Positions 29,388 to 39,735 are shown, numbered from the stretch's first letter. The stretch is 64,000 bases of DNA from Paraburkholderia phenoliruptrix (GCF_019511605.1 NZ_JAEUAV010000005.1:225854-289853); one strand, 5' to 3'. The notes: generated by a model not told the origin, from the letters alone. A program made the numbers and translations.

Positions 29388-30003
29388 CGACGCAGCGTTG
29401 GCGCGCGGCTGGCGCAGCCACAATTGCAGTAGCAGTTCCAGTTGCAGTCAGACCCACGCAAGTGTGCTCGCATCGCTTCACTGCAAAAGCGGCCGCGCGT
29501 CACGGCAAACGCAGATTGCGCAGTCAGTAACACCGGTTGCCGCCGGCGTCGTTTCATTCACGTCACGGCAATCGCCTGTGGGGCGCCCGGTTCGTCGCGC
29601 GGCATCGCGGCGAAACGGGCAAATCGGGCCGCTCTGGGCTGAGAGCGGCAAAGTGGGGTCCGCAGCGGCACCCGGCGGCGCCGGGGAAGCCTTGGTCGGT
29701 CAGACGTCGTCGTCGGGTGTCCGGCTGTCGGATTCTTCATCGCGTTGTGCATGGCGTCGTGCATCGCCCTCTGCATCGCGCTGTACGTCCCATCCATGCT
29801 TTGCATGCTTGCGTCATCAAGCACCGGCAATTTGCACGCGCTCTTGCATTTGCTTGCAACTTGGCGCGCTTTCCCTACCTTTCTTGACACTTCGCTGTCC
29901 GCTTTTCTCCTACACTCGTGAGTCCGTTGCCTGCGTATGCGCGGCAACGACTGCTTAACCGTACGCACAGCATGCTGGCGTACCAACACGAGGAGTGTGA
30001 TCC
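29388..30003. other. Intergenic region glxR / LysM gene
   Basis: A 616-base gap without a believable coding frame. It contains a short 12-bp tandem array at 29738-29785, CAGTTGCAG-type degenerate repeats near 29413-29450, and a TTGACA at 29884-29889 that could be the -35 of the following gene, though no well-spaced -10 is evident. Confidence 0.6.
29738..29785. repeat. 12-bp tandem repeat, 4 copies
   Basis: Units CATCGCGTTGTG, CATGGCGTCGTG, CATCGCCCTCTG and CATCGCGCTGTA follow each other without gaps inside the long glxR-LysM gap. Confidence 0.7.
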
Positions 30004-30501
30004 ATGGGTATTCTCAGCTTCATCAAGGAAGCCGGCGAAAAACTGTTCAGCGCGGCGTCCACGCCTGCCCAGGCCGAGGCCGCTGCGGCGACGCCCGACC
30101 TTGCGGCACTGAACCGGACCGCAGGCGACGCGATCGCCACTTACATCCGCAGCCAGGGTCTGGACGCCACCAACCTGCAGGTCACGTACGACGGAGTCAG
30201 CCACACGGTGACCGTTTCCGGCGAGGCGGCTGACCAGCCGACCAAGGACAAGATTCTGGTCGCAGCCGGCAACGTGCAGAACGTCGACAAGGTCGACGAC
30301 CAGTTGAGCGTCACCGCGCCCGCCGCGGCGCCCACGCAGTTTCATACGGTGGTCGCGGGCGACAATCTGTGGAAGATCGCGGAGAAGTACTACGGTGGCG
30401 GCGCGAAGAACGACGCAATCTTCCAGGCCAACACGCCGATGCTCAAGAGCCCGGACAAAATCTACCCGGGCCAGGTGCTGGTGATTCCGCCGCTGCAATA
30501 A
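30004..30501 (+). CDS. kbp: BON-LysM protein (Kbp/YgaU-like)
   Basis: Protein of 165 aa: an N-terminal amphipathic stretch (MGILSFIKEAGEKLFSAA), a BON domain at about residues 40-100 (VTYDGVSHTVTVSGEAADQP), and a C-terminal LysM domain (FHTVVAGDNLWKIAEKYYGG through YPGQVLVIPPLQ). The layout equals E. coli Kbp (YgaU), a cytoplasmic potassium-binding protein; there is no signal peptide here either. The strong bidirectional terminator at 30548-30589 closes the gene. Confidence 0.92.
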   Translation: MGILSFIKEAGEKLFSAASTPAQAEAAAATPDLAALNRTAGDAIATYIRSQGLDATNLQVTYDGVSHTVTVSGEAADQPTKDKILVAAGNVQNVDKVDDQLSVTAPAAAPTQFHTVVAGDNLWKIAEKYYGGGAKNDAIFQANTPMLKSPDKIYPGQVLVIPPLQ

Positions 30502-30547
30502 GCGACTTGCGCGCGTCCGCTGCATTGCTACGCGCGCAGCGGGATAT

Positions 30548-30589
30548 AAAAACGCGGCGCCCGGCTTGACCGCCGGGCGCCGCGTTTTT
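30548..30589. terminator. Bidirectional terminator kbp / asparaginase
   Basis: An 18-bp inverted repeat: AAAAACGCGGCGCCCGGC pairs with its perfect complement around the loop TTGACC. The A- and T-runs at the two ends allow termination on both strands, which fits the convergent genes. Confidence 0.93.
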
Positions 30590-30620
30590 CATTCGGTACA
30601 TCGCTTCGCGACAGGCCGCG

Positions 30621-31649
30621 TCAATAGGTGTCGAACGCCTTTTGCAGCGCGACCGGACCTGCGCCGCCCGCGGCCAGCGCGAGCATCAGCAGCACCCGCG
30701 CCTTGTAGGGATTGAGCGAGCCCGCACTGACGAAACCGAGCGCATCGTCGGCAGCCGCGCCGTTGCGCATCACGTGTCCCGAGCCCACGCGCGAAGCACG
30801 CACCACGGCGACGCCTTGCGACGCCGCATCGGCCAATGCGTGCGCGAGCGACGCGTGAATCGAACCGTTGCCCGTCCCCGCTACGACGAGACCGCGCACG
30901 CCCGCTGTGACGAGCGCATCCACCGCAATGCGCGACACGCCGGCGTAGCTCGACACGATTTCCACATGCGGCCAGTTCGCGCCGATCACGAACTCGGTTG
31001 CCCGCGTGTGAGGACGCACCACGCTGCGCTGGAAATCCACCCGCCCGTCCTGCACCCAGCCAAGCGCGCCAATTTCCGGTGAGTGGAACGCGTCCACCGC
31101 ATACGTGCTCGTCTTCACCACGTCGCGCGCGCTATGAATCTTGTTGTTGAACGCGACCAGCACGCCCTGCCCGCGCGCGGCCGCATGCGCGGCGACGGTC
31201 ACCGCGTTCAGCAGATTGAGCGGGCCGTCCGCCGAGAGCGCCGACGCCGGGCGCATCGCGGCCGTGAGCACCACCGGCTTGTCCGACTTGACCGTCAGAT
31301 GCAGCAGATAGGCGGTCTCCTCGAGCGTGTCGGTGCCGTGCGTGATCACTACGCCGTCGATGTCGTCGGCGGCGAGCAATGTGTTGATGCGCTGTGCGAG
31401 CGTGGTCCACAGCGCCGTGGACATGTCCTTGCTGTCGATGCTCGCAACCTGCTCGGGCGCAATGCGCGCCACCGTGGACAAGGCCGGCACGACCGAGAGC
31501 AGTTGCTCGACGCTGACCACGCCGGCCTGATAGCCGGCGGTGTTGGTCGCATCGGCAGCCGCGCCCGCAATGGTGCCGCCGGTGGCAAGCACGGCGATGC
31601 GCGGCAACGGCGCCGCGGCTTCGGACAAAGAGGGAGTCTGTGTATTCAT
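30621..31649 (-). CDS. L-asparaginase
   Basis: Hydrolyses asparagine to aspartate and ammonia. Both catalytic threonine motifs are present: VLATGGTIAGAA near the N-terminus and VITHGTDTLEETAYLL near residue 110. AAMRPASALSADGPLNL is also typical. The start at 31649 (MNTQTPSL) gives 342 aa; an in-frame start at 31703 would add 18 residues. No signal peptide is evident, so it is probably cytoplasmic, although the sequence resembles the type II branch. It converges with kbp. Confidence 0.92.
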   Translation of the reverse strand: MNTQTPSLSEAAAPLPRIAVLATGGTIAGAAADATNTAGYQAGVVSVEQLLSVVPALSTVARIAPEQVASIDSKDMSTALWTTLAQRINTLLAADDIDGVVITHGTDTLEETAYLLHLTVKSDKPVVLTAAMRPASALSADGPLNLLNAVTVAAHAAARGQGVLVAFNNKIHSARDVVKTSTYAVDAFHSPEIGALGWVQDGRVDFQRSVVRPHTRATEFVIGANWPHVEIVSSYAGVSRIAVDALVTAGVRGLVVAGTGNGSIHASLAHALADAASQGVAVVRASRVGSGHVMRNGAAADDALGFVSAGSLNPYKARVLLMLALAAGGAGPVALQKAFDTY

Positions 31650-31739
31650 GGCGGCGATTGTAAGCGATCGCGCGCCGCCTTCGCGCGCATTCGACGTTTC
31701 CACCGCCGCTTCGACCGCTCGCTCAGACGTTCGAAGCCC

Positions 31740-32666
31740 TCACACCGCTTCGCGCAACTGCGCGGCGATTTCCGCTTCGGTCAACTGCGGCGCGAACATC
31801 TCGATCAGACGGTACGCGTATGCACGCAGGAACGCGCCCTTGCGCAAGCCGACGCGCGTCGTGCTCGCTTCGAACAGATGCTGCGTGTCGAGCGCCACGA
31901 GTTCGGTGTCGCGCTTCGGATCGTAGGCCATCGCCGCGACTACCCCGATGCCCATGCCGAGCTCCACGTAGGTCTTGATCACGTCGGCGTCGATTGCGGT
32001 CAGCACCACGTCGGGCAATGCGCCCGCTTTCGCGAACGCCTGGTCGATATGCGAGCGGCCCGTGAAATCCTGGTCATACGTGACGATCGGGAACTCGGCG
32101 ATTTCGTCGAGCGTCAGATTCGGCCGGCCGACGAGCGGGTGATCTTTCGGCACAACGACCACGTGATGCCACGAATAGCAGGCAAAGGTGACGATGTCCG
32201 GAAAACGGTCGAGCGCCTCGGTCGAGATGCCGATATCCGCCTCGCCGTTGATGATCATCTGCGCGATCTGTTGCGGGCTTCCCTGGCGCAGCGCGAGATG
32301 CACCTTCGGGAACACTTCGGTGAACTGGCGGATCACTTTAGGCAGCGCGTAGCGCGCCTGGGTGTGCGTCGTCGCCACGACGAGGTGACCACTGTCCTGA
32401 TCCGCGAACTGGCGCGCGACGCGGCGCAGGTTCTCTGCGTCGAGCAGCATCCGCTCGATCAGCTGATGCACCGCCTTGCCCGGTTCGGTGAGCCCCGTAA
32501 GCCGCTTGCCGCGCCGAATGAAGATGTCGACGCCGAGCTCGTCCTCGAGATCCTTGATCTGTTTGGACACGCCCGACTGCGACGTGTACAGCACGTTCGC
32601 CACTTCCGTCAGGTTCATGTTCTGACGCACGGCCTCGCGCACGAAGCGCAATTGCTGGAAATTCAT
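31740..32666 (-). CDS. cysB: CysB-family LysR regulator
   Basis: Regulator of 308 aa whose N-terminal HTH begins MNFQQLRFVREAVRQNMNLT and includes LYTSQSGVSKQIKDLEDELG, the CysB/Cbl-type sequence. The effector domain contains TTHTQARYALPKVIRQF and the YDQDFTGRSHIDQAF segment that binds N-acetylserine or sulfate in this family. It lies directly after cysA in the sulfate transport operon, so it probably activates sulfur assimilation genes. A Cbl/SsuR-type function cannot be excluded, given the ssu genes 18 kb away. Confidence 0.9.
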   Translation of the reverse strand: MNFQQLRFVREAVRQNMNLTEVANVLYTSQSGVSKQIKDLEDELGVDIFIRRGKRLTGLTEPGKAVHQLIERMLLDAENLRRVARQFADQDSGHLVVATTHTQARYALPKVIRQFTEVFPKVHLALRQGSPQQIAQMIINGEADIGISTEALDRFPDIVTFACYSWHHVVVVPKDHPLVGRPNLTLDEIAEFPIVTYDQDFTGRSHIDQAFAKAGALPDVVLTAIDADVIKTYVELGMGIGVVAAMAYDPKRDTELVALDTQHLFEASTTRVGLRKGAFLRAYAYRLIEMFAPQLTEAEIAAQLREAV

Positions 32667-32749
32667 CTTGAAGTGTCCGCTTCAGCAAAAGTTGAATGAT
32701 GAGAGTGCGCCGCGCGGCAGCGAATCGGCTCGCGCGAGGCCGCGCGCGT

Positions 32750-33808
32750 TCACTGCGCCGGGAACACACGGAGCGCGCGCGGCACCGCGGTCACGCCGTC
32801 GCCTACCGCGAGCTGCAGTTCGCGCCACGCTTCGCGGTCGAGTTCGGCTTCGAGCAGATTGCCCTCGCGGCCCGCGAGCTCCACTCGCACCGAGCCGCCC
32901 AGCGTCACGACGCGCCGCACGTCGACGACGATCCCCTCGCGATGCCCTGCCGACTGCGGATACAACTGCAGGTCGTGCGGACGCACGTATGCGAAAGCCG
33001 GACCGCTGAAGTCGGTGGCGATAGGCACCGGCAAAGCCGCGCCGTCCACCACGAAGCCGCTCGCGTCGACCTTGCCGTGCAGACGGTTCGCCGCGCCGAG
33101 AAACTCGTACACGAACGACGTTTGCGGGTGGTCATACACGTCCTGCGGACTGCCGACCTGCTCCACGTGGCCACGATTGAGCACGACGATGCGGTCCGCC
33201 ACCTCGAGCGCCTCTTCCTGATCGTGCGTGACGAAGATCGTCGAGATATGCAGTTCGTCGTGCAGGCGCCGCAGCCAGCTGCGCAATTCCTTGCGCACCT
33301 TGGCATCGAGCGCGCCGAACGGTTCGTCGAGCAGCAGCACTTTGGGCTCGACAGCGAGCGCGCGCGCCAGTGCGATTCGCTGGCGCTGGCCGCCCGACAA
33401 CTCGGACGGGTAACGCTGCGCGAGCCAGTCCAGTTGCACGAGCTTGAGCAACTCGTGCACCTTCTCGCGAATCACCGCTTCCGACGGGCGCTCCTTGCGC
33501 GGCTTCACGCGCAGACCGAAGGCCACGTTCTCGAACACCGTCATATGGCGAAACAGCGCGTAATGCTGGAACACGAAGCCCACTTCGCGTTCGCGCGCGC
33601 CGACCGTCGCCACGTCCTGACCTTGCAGAACGACCTGACCGCCGTCCGCGTATTCGAGACCTGCGATCACGCGCAGCAAGGTGGTCTTGCCGCATCCGGA
33701 GGGGCCGAGCAGCGCAACCAGTTCACCCGGCGGGAAATCGAGCGAGACATTATCGAGCGCGACGAAATCGCCGAAGCGCTTCTCCAGGTTACGTACGGTG
33801 ATACCCAT
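32750..33808 (-). CDS. cysA: Sulfate/thiosulfate ABC transporter ATP-binding protein
   Basis: ATPase of 352 aa: Walker [10 protein letters not shown] at residues 33-41, signature [15 protein letters not shown], Walker [13 protein letters not shown], and a C-terminal TOBE-like region after about residue 240. [20 protein letters not shown] is the usual CysA start. Its ATG overlaps the cysW stop (TAATG at 33806-33810). It energises the CysTW channel fed by Sbp. Confidence 0.96.
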   Translation of the reverse strand: MGITVRNLEKRFGDFVALDNVSLDFPPGELVALLGPSGCGKTTLLRVIAGLEYADGGQVVLQGQDVATVGAREREVGFVFQHYALFRHMTVFENVAFGLRVKPRKERPSEAVIREKVHELLKLVQLDWLAQRYPSELSGGQRQRIALARALAVEPKVLLLDEPFGALDAKVRKELRSWLRRLHDELHISTIFVTHDQEEALEVADRIVVLNRGHVEQVGSPQDVYDHPQTSFVYEFLGAANRLHGKVDASGFVVDGAALPVPIATDFSGPAFAYVRPHDLQLYPQSAGHREGIVVDVRRVVTLGGSVRVELAGREGNLLEAELDREAWRELQLAVGDGVTAVPRALRVFPAQ

Positions 33809-34830
33809 TACAGCTCTCCTTGCTTGAGCGGGTGTTGCTGCGAGACCGATGTCTTGTGCGGCAGCGCCGCGGCCGGCAGCGCGGCCGGGCCCGCGTGCGC
33901 GGGCACGTCGCCCGAGTGCGACAGTTCCGCGGACAGGTGACGCTCGGCGAGCAGCTTGAGCGCGAGCGTGACGAGCGCGAGCAGCGCCAGCACCGACGCC
34001 ACCGCAAACGCCGCCGAGAAGTTGTATTCGTTATAAAGAATTTCGACGTGCAGCGGCATGGTGTCCGTCTGCCCGCGAATGTGGCCCGACACCACCGACA
34101 CCGCGCCGAATTCGCCCATCGCGCGCGCATTGCACAGAATCACGCCGTACAGCAGGCCCCATTTGACGTTGGGCAGCGTAACGCGGCGAAAGATCTGCCA
34201 GCCGGAGGCGCCGAGCACATGCGCGGCTTCTTCCTCGTCGTTGCCTTGCGCCTGCATCAGCGGAATCAGCTCGCGCGCGACGAACGGGAACGTGACGAAG
34301 ATCGTCGCGAGCACGATGCCGGGCACCGCGAAAATGATCTGCACGTTGTGCGCTTGCAGCCACGGGCCGAACCACCCTTGCGCGCCGAACATCAAGACGT
34401 AGATGAGACCTGAGATCACCGGCGAGACGGAAAACGGCAGATCGATCAGCGTGGTCAGCAGCGCCTTGCCGCGAAACTCGAACTTGGCGATGCACCACGA
34501 AGCGGCCAGACCGAACGCGAGATTGAGCGGCACCGCGATCGCGGCGGTGGTTGCCGTGAGCTTGATGGCGGCGAGCGCATCCGGGTCCGCGAGCGATTCC
34601 AGATAGAAGCCGAGCCCCTTGCTGAGCGCCTGATAAAACACTGCGACAAGCGGCACGACGAGAAAGAGCGCGAGAAACAGCAAGGCAATGCCGGTCAGCA
34701 GCCAGCGCACCGCGGGCGGCTCCGTGACGGGATCGGGCCGGCGCGCCACGTTCAGCGTTGCGCGCGGGGCCGCAGCGGGTGCGTCCATGGCGGCGGCGGT
34801 TTTAATGCTATCGACGGAATGGCGGGTCAT
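33808..34830 (-). CDS. cysW: Sulfate ABC transporter permease CysW
   Basis: Inner-membrane permease of 340 aa with about six helices ([20 protein letters not shown] first). The EAA loop that contacts CysA is at about residues 210-235 ([20 protein letters not shown]). The N-terminal 40 residues and the Ala/Pro tail after residue 305 are longer than usual. The ATG at 34828-34830 overlaps the cysT stop (ATGA), so cysT, cysW and cysA are translationally coupled in series. A longer open frame to 35724 is only an out-of-frame overlap with cysT. Confidence 0.95.
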   Translation of the reverse strand: MTRHSVDSIKTAAAMDAPAAAPRATLNVARRPDPVTEPPAVRWLLTGIALLFLALFLVVPLVAVFYQALSKGLGFYLESLADPDALAAIKLTATTAAIAVPLNLAFGLAASWCIAKFEFRGKALLTTLIDLPFSVSPVISGLIYVLMFGAQGWFGPWLQAHNVQIIFAVPGIVLATIFVTFPFVARELIPLMQAQGNDEEEAAHVLGASGWQIFRRVTLPNVKWGLLYGVILCNARAMGEFGAVSVVSGHIRGQTDTMPLHVEILYNEYNFSAAFAVASVLALLALVTLALKLLAERHLSAELSHSGDVPAHAGPAALPAAALPHKTSVSQQHPLKQGEL

Positions 34831-35732
34831 TGAGCACCTCCGCCTACGCTTGCGACGCCCGCGACGCTCGCCGCGGCCGGCGCGGGCCCCGCGCTGCCGC
34901 GGCTCGTGCGGCGCTGCAAATACCACTGCAACGTGTTGATGAAGAGCAGCATCAGGAACGAGACGACGAGCATCACCACCGCGAGCGCGGTGGCGCCCGC
35001 GTAGTCGTACTGCTCGAGCTTGGTGATGATGAGCAGCGACGTGATCTCCGACTTCATCGGCACATTGCCGGCAATGAAGATGACCGAGCCGTATTCGCCG
35101 AGCGCGCGCGCAAAAGCGAGCGCAAAGCCCGTGAGCAGCGCGGGAAATACCGCCGGCAGCACCACGCGGCGAAACGTCAGCCAGCGCGACGCACCCAGGC
35201 AGGCCGCGGCCTCTTCCTGCTCGCGCTCGAACTCCTCGAGCACCGGTTGCACGGTGCGCACGACGAACGGCAAGCCGATGAAAGTCAGTGCAACCAGCAC
35301 GCCCAGCGGCGTGAAGGCCACCTTCAGCCCCAATGGTTCGAGAAACTGCCCGATCCAGCCATTGCCCGCATACACGGCTGCGAGCGAAATGCCGGCCACC
35401 GAGGTAGGCAGCGCGAACGGCAGGTCGACCACGGCGTCGACGATGCGTTTGAACGGAAACCTGTACCGCACGAGCACCCATGCCACCAGGAAACCGAATA
35501 CCGCGTTGATCAGCGCGCCGCCGAGCGCCGCAAAGAAAGTCAGCCGGTAGGAGGCGAGCACGCGCGGCGAGCTGACCGCGCGGACGAACTGACTCCAGTC
35601 GAGCGTCGCCGTCTTGAGAAAGGTCGCCGCAAGCGGAATCAGCACCACGAGGCTCAGATAAGCCACCGTGATGCCGAGAGTCAGGCCAAAACCGGGCAAC
35701 GCGCTCGGTTTGCGGAAGGTCCACGTGTTCAT
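34827..35732 (-). CDS. cysT: Sulfate ABC transporter permease CysT
   Basis: Inner-membrane permease of 301 aa (also called CysU), six helices, beginning [20 protein letters not shown]. The EAA loop [20 protein letters not shown] lies near residue 180, and [19 protein letters not shown] is the CysT signature. The start at 35732 is chosen over an Arg-rich upstream extension to 35948 that would run into sbp. It follows sbp by about 150 bases that contain GC-rich inverted repeats. Confidence 0.95.
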   Translation of the reverse strand: MNTWTFRKPSALPGFGLTLGITVAYLSLVVLIPLAATFLKTATLDWSQFVRAVSSPRVLASYRLTFFAALGGALINAVFGFLVAWVLVRYRFPFKRIVDAVVDLPFALPTSVAGISLAAVYAGNGWIGQFLEPLGLKVAFTPLGVLVALTFIGLPFVVRTVQPVLEEFEREQEEAAACLGASRWLTFRRVVLPAVFPALLTGFALAFARALGEYGSVIFIAGNVPMKSEITSLLIITKLEQYDYAGATALAVVMLVVSFLMLLFINTLQWYLQRRTSRGSAGPAPAAASVAGVASVGGGAQ

Positions 35733-35886
35733 GCTCGTTACTCTTTCAGTTGATGCTCGTGTTGCAGGCCGCCGGGGTCCCGATCGGCCAGAAGCGCGCC
35801 CGCGGCGCGCTACGCAACGACGCGCAGGCGCGCGTCGGATTGCCCTGCCCGCGCCGGCTGCGGCACGGGCATGGGCAGGGCCAGCG

Positions 35887-36927
35887 TTACTGCGGCTGGT
35901 AGATCGAATCGAACACTCCCCCGTCGGCGAAATGCGTTTTCTGCGCATTGGTCCAGCCGCCGAACGTGTCGTCGACCGTGTACAGCTTCAGCTTCGGAAA
36001 CTTCGCGGTGAGCTCGGCCGGCACCTTGTTCGAGCGCGGACGGTAGAAGTTCTTCGCGGCAATCTCCTGGCCCTGCGGGCTGTACAGGAAGTCCAGGTAA
36101 GCCTCGGCGAGCTTGCGCGTGCCGTGCCGGTCGACCACCTTGTCCACCACCGCGACCGGCGGCTCGGCCAGGATGCTCACCGACGGCACCACGATCTCGA
36201 ACTTGTCCGTGCCGAATTCCTTGACCGACAGGAATGCCTCGTTTTCCCACGCGATCAGCACGTCGCCGATGCCGCGCTGCACGAAGCTGGTAGTTGCGCC
36301 GCGTGCGCCCGAATCGAGCACGCCGGCATTCTTGTAGAGCTTGGCGACGAACTCCTTTGCCTTCTGGTCGTTGCCGCCCGGCTGATGCGCGGCATACGCC
36401 CACGCGGCGAGATAGTTCCAGCGCGCGCCGCCCGAAGTCTTCGGATTCGGCGTGACGATCGACACGCCCGGCTTGATCAGATCGTCCCAGTCCTTGATGT
36501 GCTTGGGATTGCCCTTGCGCACCAGGAACACGATGGTCGATGTATACGGCGACGCGTTGTCCGGCAGACGCTTCTGCCAGTTCCTGTCGACCAGGCCCTT
36601 GTTCGCGAGGGCGTCGATGTCATAGGCGAGCGCGAGCGTCACGACGTCGGCCTGCAGGCCGTCCAGCACCGAGCGAGCCTGCGCGCCCGAGCCGCCGTGC
36701 GACTGCTTGAAGGTCACGCTCTCGCCGGTCTGCGCCTTCCATTCCTTGCCGAAGGCCTGGTTCACGTCCTGGTAGAGCTCGCGCGTCGGGTCGTAGGAGA
36801 CGTTCAGAAGCGTCGTGTCGGCGGCCTGCGCCTGCGTGATCGCGCCGAGCGCGGCTGCCGCGCCCAACGCAAGCGCTGCAATGAGTGTCCGGGTTCTGCT
36901 TGCCCGCCCCGTGTTGCGATGGTTCAT
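35887..36927 (-). CDS. sbp: Periplasmic sulfate-binding protein
   Basis: Precursor of 346 aa with a Sec signal peptide ([21 protein letters not shown], cleavage near residue 36). The mature part shows [36 protein letters not shown] (sulfate-binding backbone), [18 protein letters not shown] and [16 protein letters not shown], as in Sbp/CysP. It is the first gene of sbp-cysT-cysW-cysA-cysB. The upstream AT-rich stretch at 37025-37075 is a likely site for CysB-dependent activation. Confidence 0.96.
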   Translation of the reverse strand: MNHRNTGRASRTRTLIAALALGAAAALGAITQAQAADTTLLNVSYDPTRELYQDVNQAFGKEWKAQTGESVTFKQSHGGSGAQARSVLDGLQADVVTLALAYDIDALANKGLVDRNWQKRLPDNASPYTSTIVFLVRKGNPKHIKDWDDLIKPGVSIVTPNPKTSGGARWNYLAAWAYAAHQPGGNDQKAKEFVAKLYKNAGVLDSGARGATTSFVQRGIGDVLIAWENEAFLSVKEFGTDKFEIVVPSVSILAEPPVAVVDKVVDRHGTRKLAEAYLDFLYSPQGQEIAAKNFYRPRSNKVPAELTAKFPKLKLYTVDDTFGGWTNAQKTHFADGGVFDSIYQPQ

Positions 36928-37193
36928 GCCGGTTCTCCGCGTATTGGTTCGCTCAAAGCGAGTGATGTAGTTTTGGGTCGGGTCACGTGCACATGAGCGC
37001 GACTGGGAAGCCAGTCTAGCGAACGGCTTTCATCATTAAAAATAATGTTTGTTCATTTTTTAATACGCAAAAGTGGTAATGACAGCCGGACAAGGCGTTG
37101 CGGCATGAAAACGGCTGTGAAAACGCCGATCGCCGACGCTGCAGCGTGGTGGCCAGGCACAAACTTAAAGTAAAGCTTGAATTGCGCCGAATA

Positions 37194-37209
37194 CTGTATA
37201 AAAATACAG
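37194..37209 (+). promoter_or_regulatory. LexA (SOS) box 1
   Basis: CTGTATAAAAATACAG, a perfect CTGT-N8-ACAG palindrome 28 bases before the lexA start. It implies autoregulation by LexA. Confidence 0.93.
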
Positions 37210-37213
37210 CCAC

Positions 37214-37229
37214 CTGTTCATCCATACAG
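37214..37229 (+). promoter_or_regulatory. LexA (SOS) box 2
   Basis: CTGTTCATCCATACAG, a second CTGT-N8-ACAG site exactly 20 bases downstream of box 1 and ending 8 bases before the lexA ATG. Two boxes about two helical turns apart fit tight, possibly cooperative repression. Confidence 0.92.
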
Positions 37230-37236
37230 TGGCGCC

Positions 37237-37899
37237 ATGACCAAACTCACCGCACGACAGCAGCAGGTTTTCGATCTGATCCGCCGGGCCATAGAACGCA
37301 CCGGCTTTCCGCCCACCCGCGCCGAAATTGCCGCCGAGCTCGGCTTCAGTTCGGCCAACTCGGCCGAAGAGCATTTGCGGGCGCTGGCCCGCAAGGGTGT
37401 GATCGAGCTTGCAGCGGGCGCATCGCGCGGCATCCGGCTGGTGCCGCCGCCGGAATTCGGCCAGGACGGCGGGCAGCACCAGTTCACGCTGCCGCATCCA
37501 GCTCTGATGCAGTTGTCGTTGCCGCTCGTCGGCCGGGTCGCGGCGGGTAGTCCGATCCTCGCGCAGGAACATATTGCCCAGCACTATGCGTGCGACCCCG
37601 CGCTCTTCTCGAGCAAGCCCGACTATCTGCTCAAGGTGCGCGGGCTCTCCATGCGCGACGCAGGCATTTTCGACGGCGACCTGCTCGCGGTGCAAAAGAG
37701 AAGCGAAGCGAAAGACGGCCAGATCATCATTGCGCGGCTTGGCGACGACGTCACAGTCAAGCGCTTGAAGCGCCGGCCCAACGGTATCGAGCTGATTGCC
37801 GAGAACCCCGATTACGAGAACATCTTCGTCGAGACAGGCAGTGCGGACTTCGCGCTGGAAGGCATTGCCGTGGGGCTGATTCGCCCCGGCGAATTCTGA
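37237..37899 (+). CDS. lexA: LexA repressor
   Basis: SOS repressor and self-cleaving serine peptidase, 220 aa. The winged HTH covers residues 1-65 ([39 protein letters not shown]). The cleavage site is the Ala-Gly in GRVAAGSPI; the catalytic serine lies in [18 protein letters not shown] and the lysine in [10 protein letters not shown]. The ATG at 37237 follows two LexA boxes. The small hypothetical gene downstream may share its SOS control. Confidence 0.96.
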   Translation: MTKLTARQQQVFDLIRRAIERTGFPPTRAEIAAELGFSSANSAEEHLRALARKGVIELAAGASRGIRLVPPPEFGQDGGQHQFTLPHPALMQLSLPLVGRVAAGSPILAQEHIAQHYACDPALFSSKPDYLLKVRGLSMRDAGIFDGDLLAVQKRSEAKDGQIIIARLGDDVTVKRLKRRPNGIELIAENPDYENIFVETGSADFALEGIAVGLIRPGEF

Positions 37900-37998
37900 T
37901 CGCACGCCGGGGCTGGCGGTTCTGCCGTTCTGCTGCACATCAGCCCTCGCCTGCCACCGACTAACGCAGCATTCACGTTGTATCGCCCGGAGAGCCTC

Positions 37999-38379
37999 AT
38001 GGAACGCCTTGCCCGCCTGTTGCCGTTTCGCCAGTTCGGCCGTCTGCGCCACCTGCGCAAGCTGGTGCCTTGCTCACTGATCGAAGCATCCTCGGCTACC
38101 ACGGCCTCGCTGTTCGATTCGCCAGCAAGCGGCCCCGGCGTGCATGCCGCGCTGTCGTCCTCAATGTCGTCCTCACTGCCGTCGTCCTTGCCTGCGTTTG
38201 CACGCGTGTCGCTCAATTCGGGGCTCAATATGGCGGAGCCCGCGCGCCGCGCGCCGGTGCGGGTCTATCATGGGCCGTCGCGGCTCATCATGGTCGGCAC
38301 CGTAGACGCGGTGTGCAGAATGATCGACCGTTGCATCGCCGAAGAAACCAACGTTCACGGCGCGGTGTTCGAGGCTTGA
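37999..38379 (+). CDS. Hypothetical protein downstream of lexA
   Basis: A 126-aa protein I do not recognise. The start at 37999 (MERLARLLPFRQFGRLRHL) has CGGAGAG upstream. The N-terminus is basic, residues 50-75 are Ser-rich low complexity from TCGTCCTCA-type repeats, and the C-terminus VRVYHGPSRLIMVGTVDAVC..CIAEE looks like a small folded unit. It follows lexA by 100 bases on the same strand without a visible terminator, so it could be SOS-induced. The position recalls lexA-sulA operons, but I see no SulA sequence features. Confidence 0.65.
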   Translation: MERLARLLPFRQFGRLRHLRKLVPCSLIEASSATTASLFDSPASGPGVHAALSSSMSSSLPSSLPAFARVSLNSGLNMAEPARRAPVRVYHGPSRLIMVGTVDAVCRMIDRCIAEETNVHGAVFEA

Positions 38380-38552
38380 GGCGTTTGCCGGTGAGAGAAG
38401 CGGAGTCGGCAACGTCGCGCTCGAGCCGCTGAAACGCTTACTGCGGCGACGCTTATCGAACGGTTCATCGCATTGCCAGCCGCACCGGAGGGGATCGTTT
38501 CAGCGCCACGCCGGTCCACTCTGGGACCACACTAGATGGAGAGATCCGGCCA

Positions 38553-39224
38553 ATGGCAGTTTCAACTCGCACAAAGCGCGGCGCCCGCCCGCTGATTGTC
38601 ACGCTCATCGTTATTGTGGTGATTGCGGGCTTAGGTTTCGCCTATGCGTCGCCGTATATCGCGCTCAACAACCTGAAGCGCGCGGCCGACGCGCGGGACG
38701 CGCAGACCGTCAATCAATACGTCGATTTCCCCGCGTTGCGCGAAAGCCTGAAGCAGCAGGTCACGGGTCTGTTGACGCGGCGGCTCGACTCGCATGGAAG
38801 CGGTAATCCGTTGGCCGCGATTGGCGCGATGATCGGGGTCGCGTTGATTGGTCCGCTGGTCGACGCGTATGCGACGCCCGACGGCGTGGCCGCGTTGCTG
38901 AACGGCATCCCGCCACGCGGTGAACCCGGCGAGCGGCCGGCTGCGCAGAACCCGGCCGCCGCAAACGGCCCTGCATCGGCAACGCCCGGCACGTCTGACC
39001 GTGCGGATCAGAGTGCAGGCAACAGCGGGAACCCAGCAGTCGCGAGCAATGCAGGCCGCAACGCCGCGCCGCCACAGCCTCCGCAGACCACGGCCGGCTA
39101 CCGCGGCCTCAACGAGTTCGCCGTCACCTATCAGCACGGCGCCGGCGACGCGCGTTACTCCGCGATCTTCATGCGCGAGGGCCTGTTCACGTGGAAACTG
39201 GCCGCGGTCAACCTCAACGAGTGA
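38553..39224 (+). CDS. DUF2939 membrane-anchored protein
   Basis: Protein of 223 aa with one N-terminal membrane helix (PLIVTLIVIVVIAGLGFAYA, about residues 13-32). It is followed by the DUF2939 signature SPYIALNNLKRAADARDAQT and VDFPALRESLKQQ, an Ala/Pro/Asn-rich linker at about 125-185, and GRNLNEF-type ending GYRGLNEFAV..FTWKLAAVNLN. The bulk should be periplasmic. Function of the family is unknown. Confidence 0.82.
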   Translation: MAVSTRTKRGARPLIVTLIVIVVIAGLGFAYASPYIALNNLKRAADARDAQTVNQYVDFPALRESLKQQVTGLLTRRLDSHGSGNPLAAIGAMIGVALIGPLVDAYATPDGVAALLNGIPPRGEPGERPAAQNPAAANGPASATPGTSDRADQSAGNSGNPAVASNAGRNAAPPQPPQTTAGYRGLNEFAVTYQHGAGDARYSAIFMREGLFTWKLAAVNLNE

Positions 39225-39270
39225 GCGCGAGCGCGGCCCTTCGCGTGATTCCCGGCGCCGCAATGCTCGC

Positions 39271-39735
39271 TCAGGCCGCCTCTTGCTGCTGCTCCTGCGC
39301 GGACGAACACGCGACCAGAATGCTGCACGACACGCGGTCGAGCAGCGGCGTATTGCCGGCACCCATCCACCATCGGGACAGCCCGGTGCGGCAACGGTGG
39401 CCGACCACCACGAGGTCCACATGCAGTTCGTTGGCCAGATTGGCGATCTCGTCGATCGGATGGCCGAACGCAAAGTGCCCCTGCGCCTTCACGCCGCGCG
39501 CGGTCAGCCAGTCCACGCCTTCTTGAAGAATGTCCCGCGCGGTCTTTTCGAAACTGCCGCACGCGACGTCGGTCAGCAGGCCCGCGCTTTGCGCAATGCT
39601 CGAACGCATGTCCACGACCGAGAGCAAATGCGTGTCCGCCTTGAGATCCAGCGCAAGATCGGCGCCGCAACGTAGCGCTTTGCGGCCTTCACGCGAGCCG
39701 TCGTAGCACAGCAGGATTTTCTGGTAGCTCGCCAT
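39271..39735 (-). CDS. Universal stress protein UspA family
   Basis: Cytoplasmic protein of 154 aa with one USP domain: YQKILLCYDGSREGRKAL at the N-terminus and the ATP-binding-type motif VVVGHRCRTGLSRWWMGAGN then VSCSILVA near the C-terminus. The ATG at 39735 has AAAGGGGAA upstream. The role is generally in stress survival; no partner genes are next to it. Confidence 0.92.
   Translation of the reverse strand: MASYQKILLCYDGSREGRKALRCGADLALDLKADTHLLSVVDMRSSIAQSAGLLTDVACGSFEKTARDILQEGVDWLTARGVKAQGHFAFGHPIDEIANLANELHVDLVVVGHRCRTGLSRWWMGAGNTPLLDRVSCSILVACSSAQEQQQEAA

Larger units (their letters stand above)
36928..37236. promoter_or_regulatory. Divergent sbp / lexA control region
   Basis: A 309-base gap between divergent starts. 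The sbp side has an AT-rich stretch (37025-37075: AAAAATAATG and CATTTTTTAATAC) resembling activator-dependent sulfur promoters. The lexA side has two LexA boxes, annotated separately. Confidence 0.65.

Noticed and set aside
33808..35724. One 638-codon frame spanning cysW and most of cysT
   Set aside because: Only the cysW part has permease sequence; the upstream part is an out-of-frame reading of cysT.
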